Shown in pieces: positions 63,882-64,000 of a stretch of 64,000 nucleotides of DNA. Within the stretch, counting starts at the first letter, position 1; the number at the start of each line of letters is the position of its first letter. The notes under the pieces were generated by a model. It saw only the letters and a program-made list of their open reading frames with translations. It made no database searches and was not told the DNA's origin. The DNA is from Ficedula albicollis (taxonomy: Eukaryota > Chordata > Aves > Passeriformes > Muscicapidae). Position numbers and translations under genes: made by a program. Where the stretch lies: positions 12,710,558 through 12,774,557 of the forward strand of contig NC_021684.1 in NCBI RefSeq assembly GCF_000247815.1, read 5' to 3'.

Positions 63882-64000
63882 CTGTAAGAAAGAATACATT
63901 GTGCACATGAAAGGACAAAAGGGCATCAGCTATGTTAAAACAGAAGGCTTAATTATTGCTGGGTCCAGTTATTATTTCCCAAAACAGAATGAGTGTGTAG

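Overview
The window is vertebrate nuclear DNA, most likely from a bird. Protein-coding genes are split into short exons with canonical GT/AG borders and small introns, two fragments match the 3' end of CR1 LINEs (the dominant avian retrotransposon), and the gene order PXK(+) - PDHB(-) - KCTD6(+) - ACOX2(-) - FAM107A(-) is the order I know from human chromosome 3p14. A solo LTR of passerine-like character suggests a songbird, but that is inference. There are no bacterial, plasmid or CRISPR features.

Layout: 1-20742 carries the 3' three quarters of PXK (15 coding exons, from the middle of the PX domain to the stop and a poly(A) signal). 20743-22468 is the convergent 3' flank between PXK and PDHB. 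22469-25779 is PDHB on the minus strand (9 coding exons), whose first exon runs into a pure C homopolymer of 2092 bases (25780-27871). 27872-32610 shows no coding gene. KCTD6 occupies 32611-35301 on the plus strand, with a separate 9-codon first coding exon. It is followed by a 1013-bp tandem duplication of its own last 82 codons (including stop) and 3'UTR (to 36383). ACOX2 runs on the minus strand from 37938 to 56806 (14 coding exons, ending in the peroxisomal signal SKL), with a CpG-rich 5' region up to about 57960. Its introns contain a 26-copy 36-bp minisatellite, a 634-bp tandem duplication that copies part of one exon, two CR1 fragments, and a minus-strand solo LTR with 6-bp target-site duplications that is interrupted by a second pure C run of 1017 bases. 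57961-63773 has no recognisable coding exon, and 63774-63881 is the last coding exon of FAM107A (minus).

The genes do not form one pathway. PDHB (mitochondrial pyruvate dehydrogenase E1 beta) and ACOX2 (peroxisomal branched-chain acyl-CoA oxidase) are metabolic enzymes. PXK is an endosomal PX-domain pseudokinase, KCTD6 a BTB adaptor for CUL3 ubiquitin ligase, and FAM107A an actin-associated stress protein. I found no undescribed gene system. The striking signals are structural: two kilobase-scale C homopolymers and two tandem duplications whose copies differ by a single base each. These look more like assembly problems than biology but need raw reads to settle. The minisatellite, the solo LTR and a candidate alternative last exon of PXK are the most interesting genuine-looking features.
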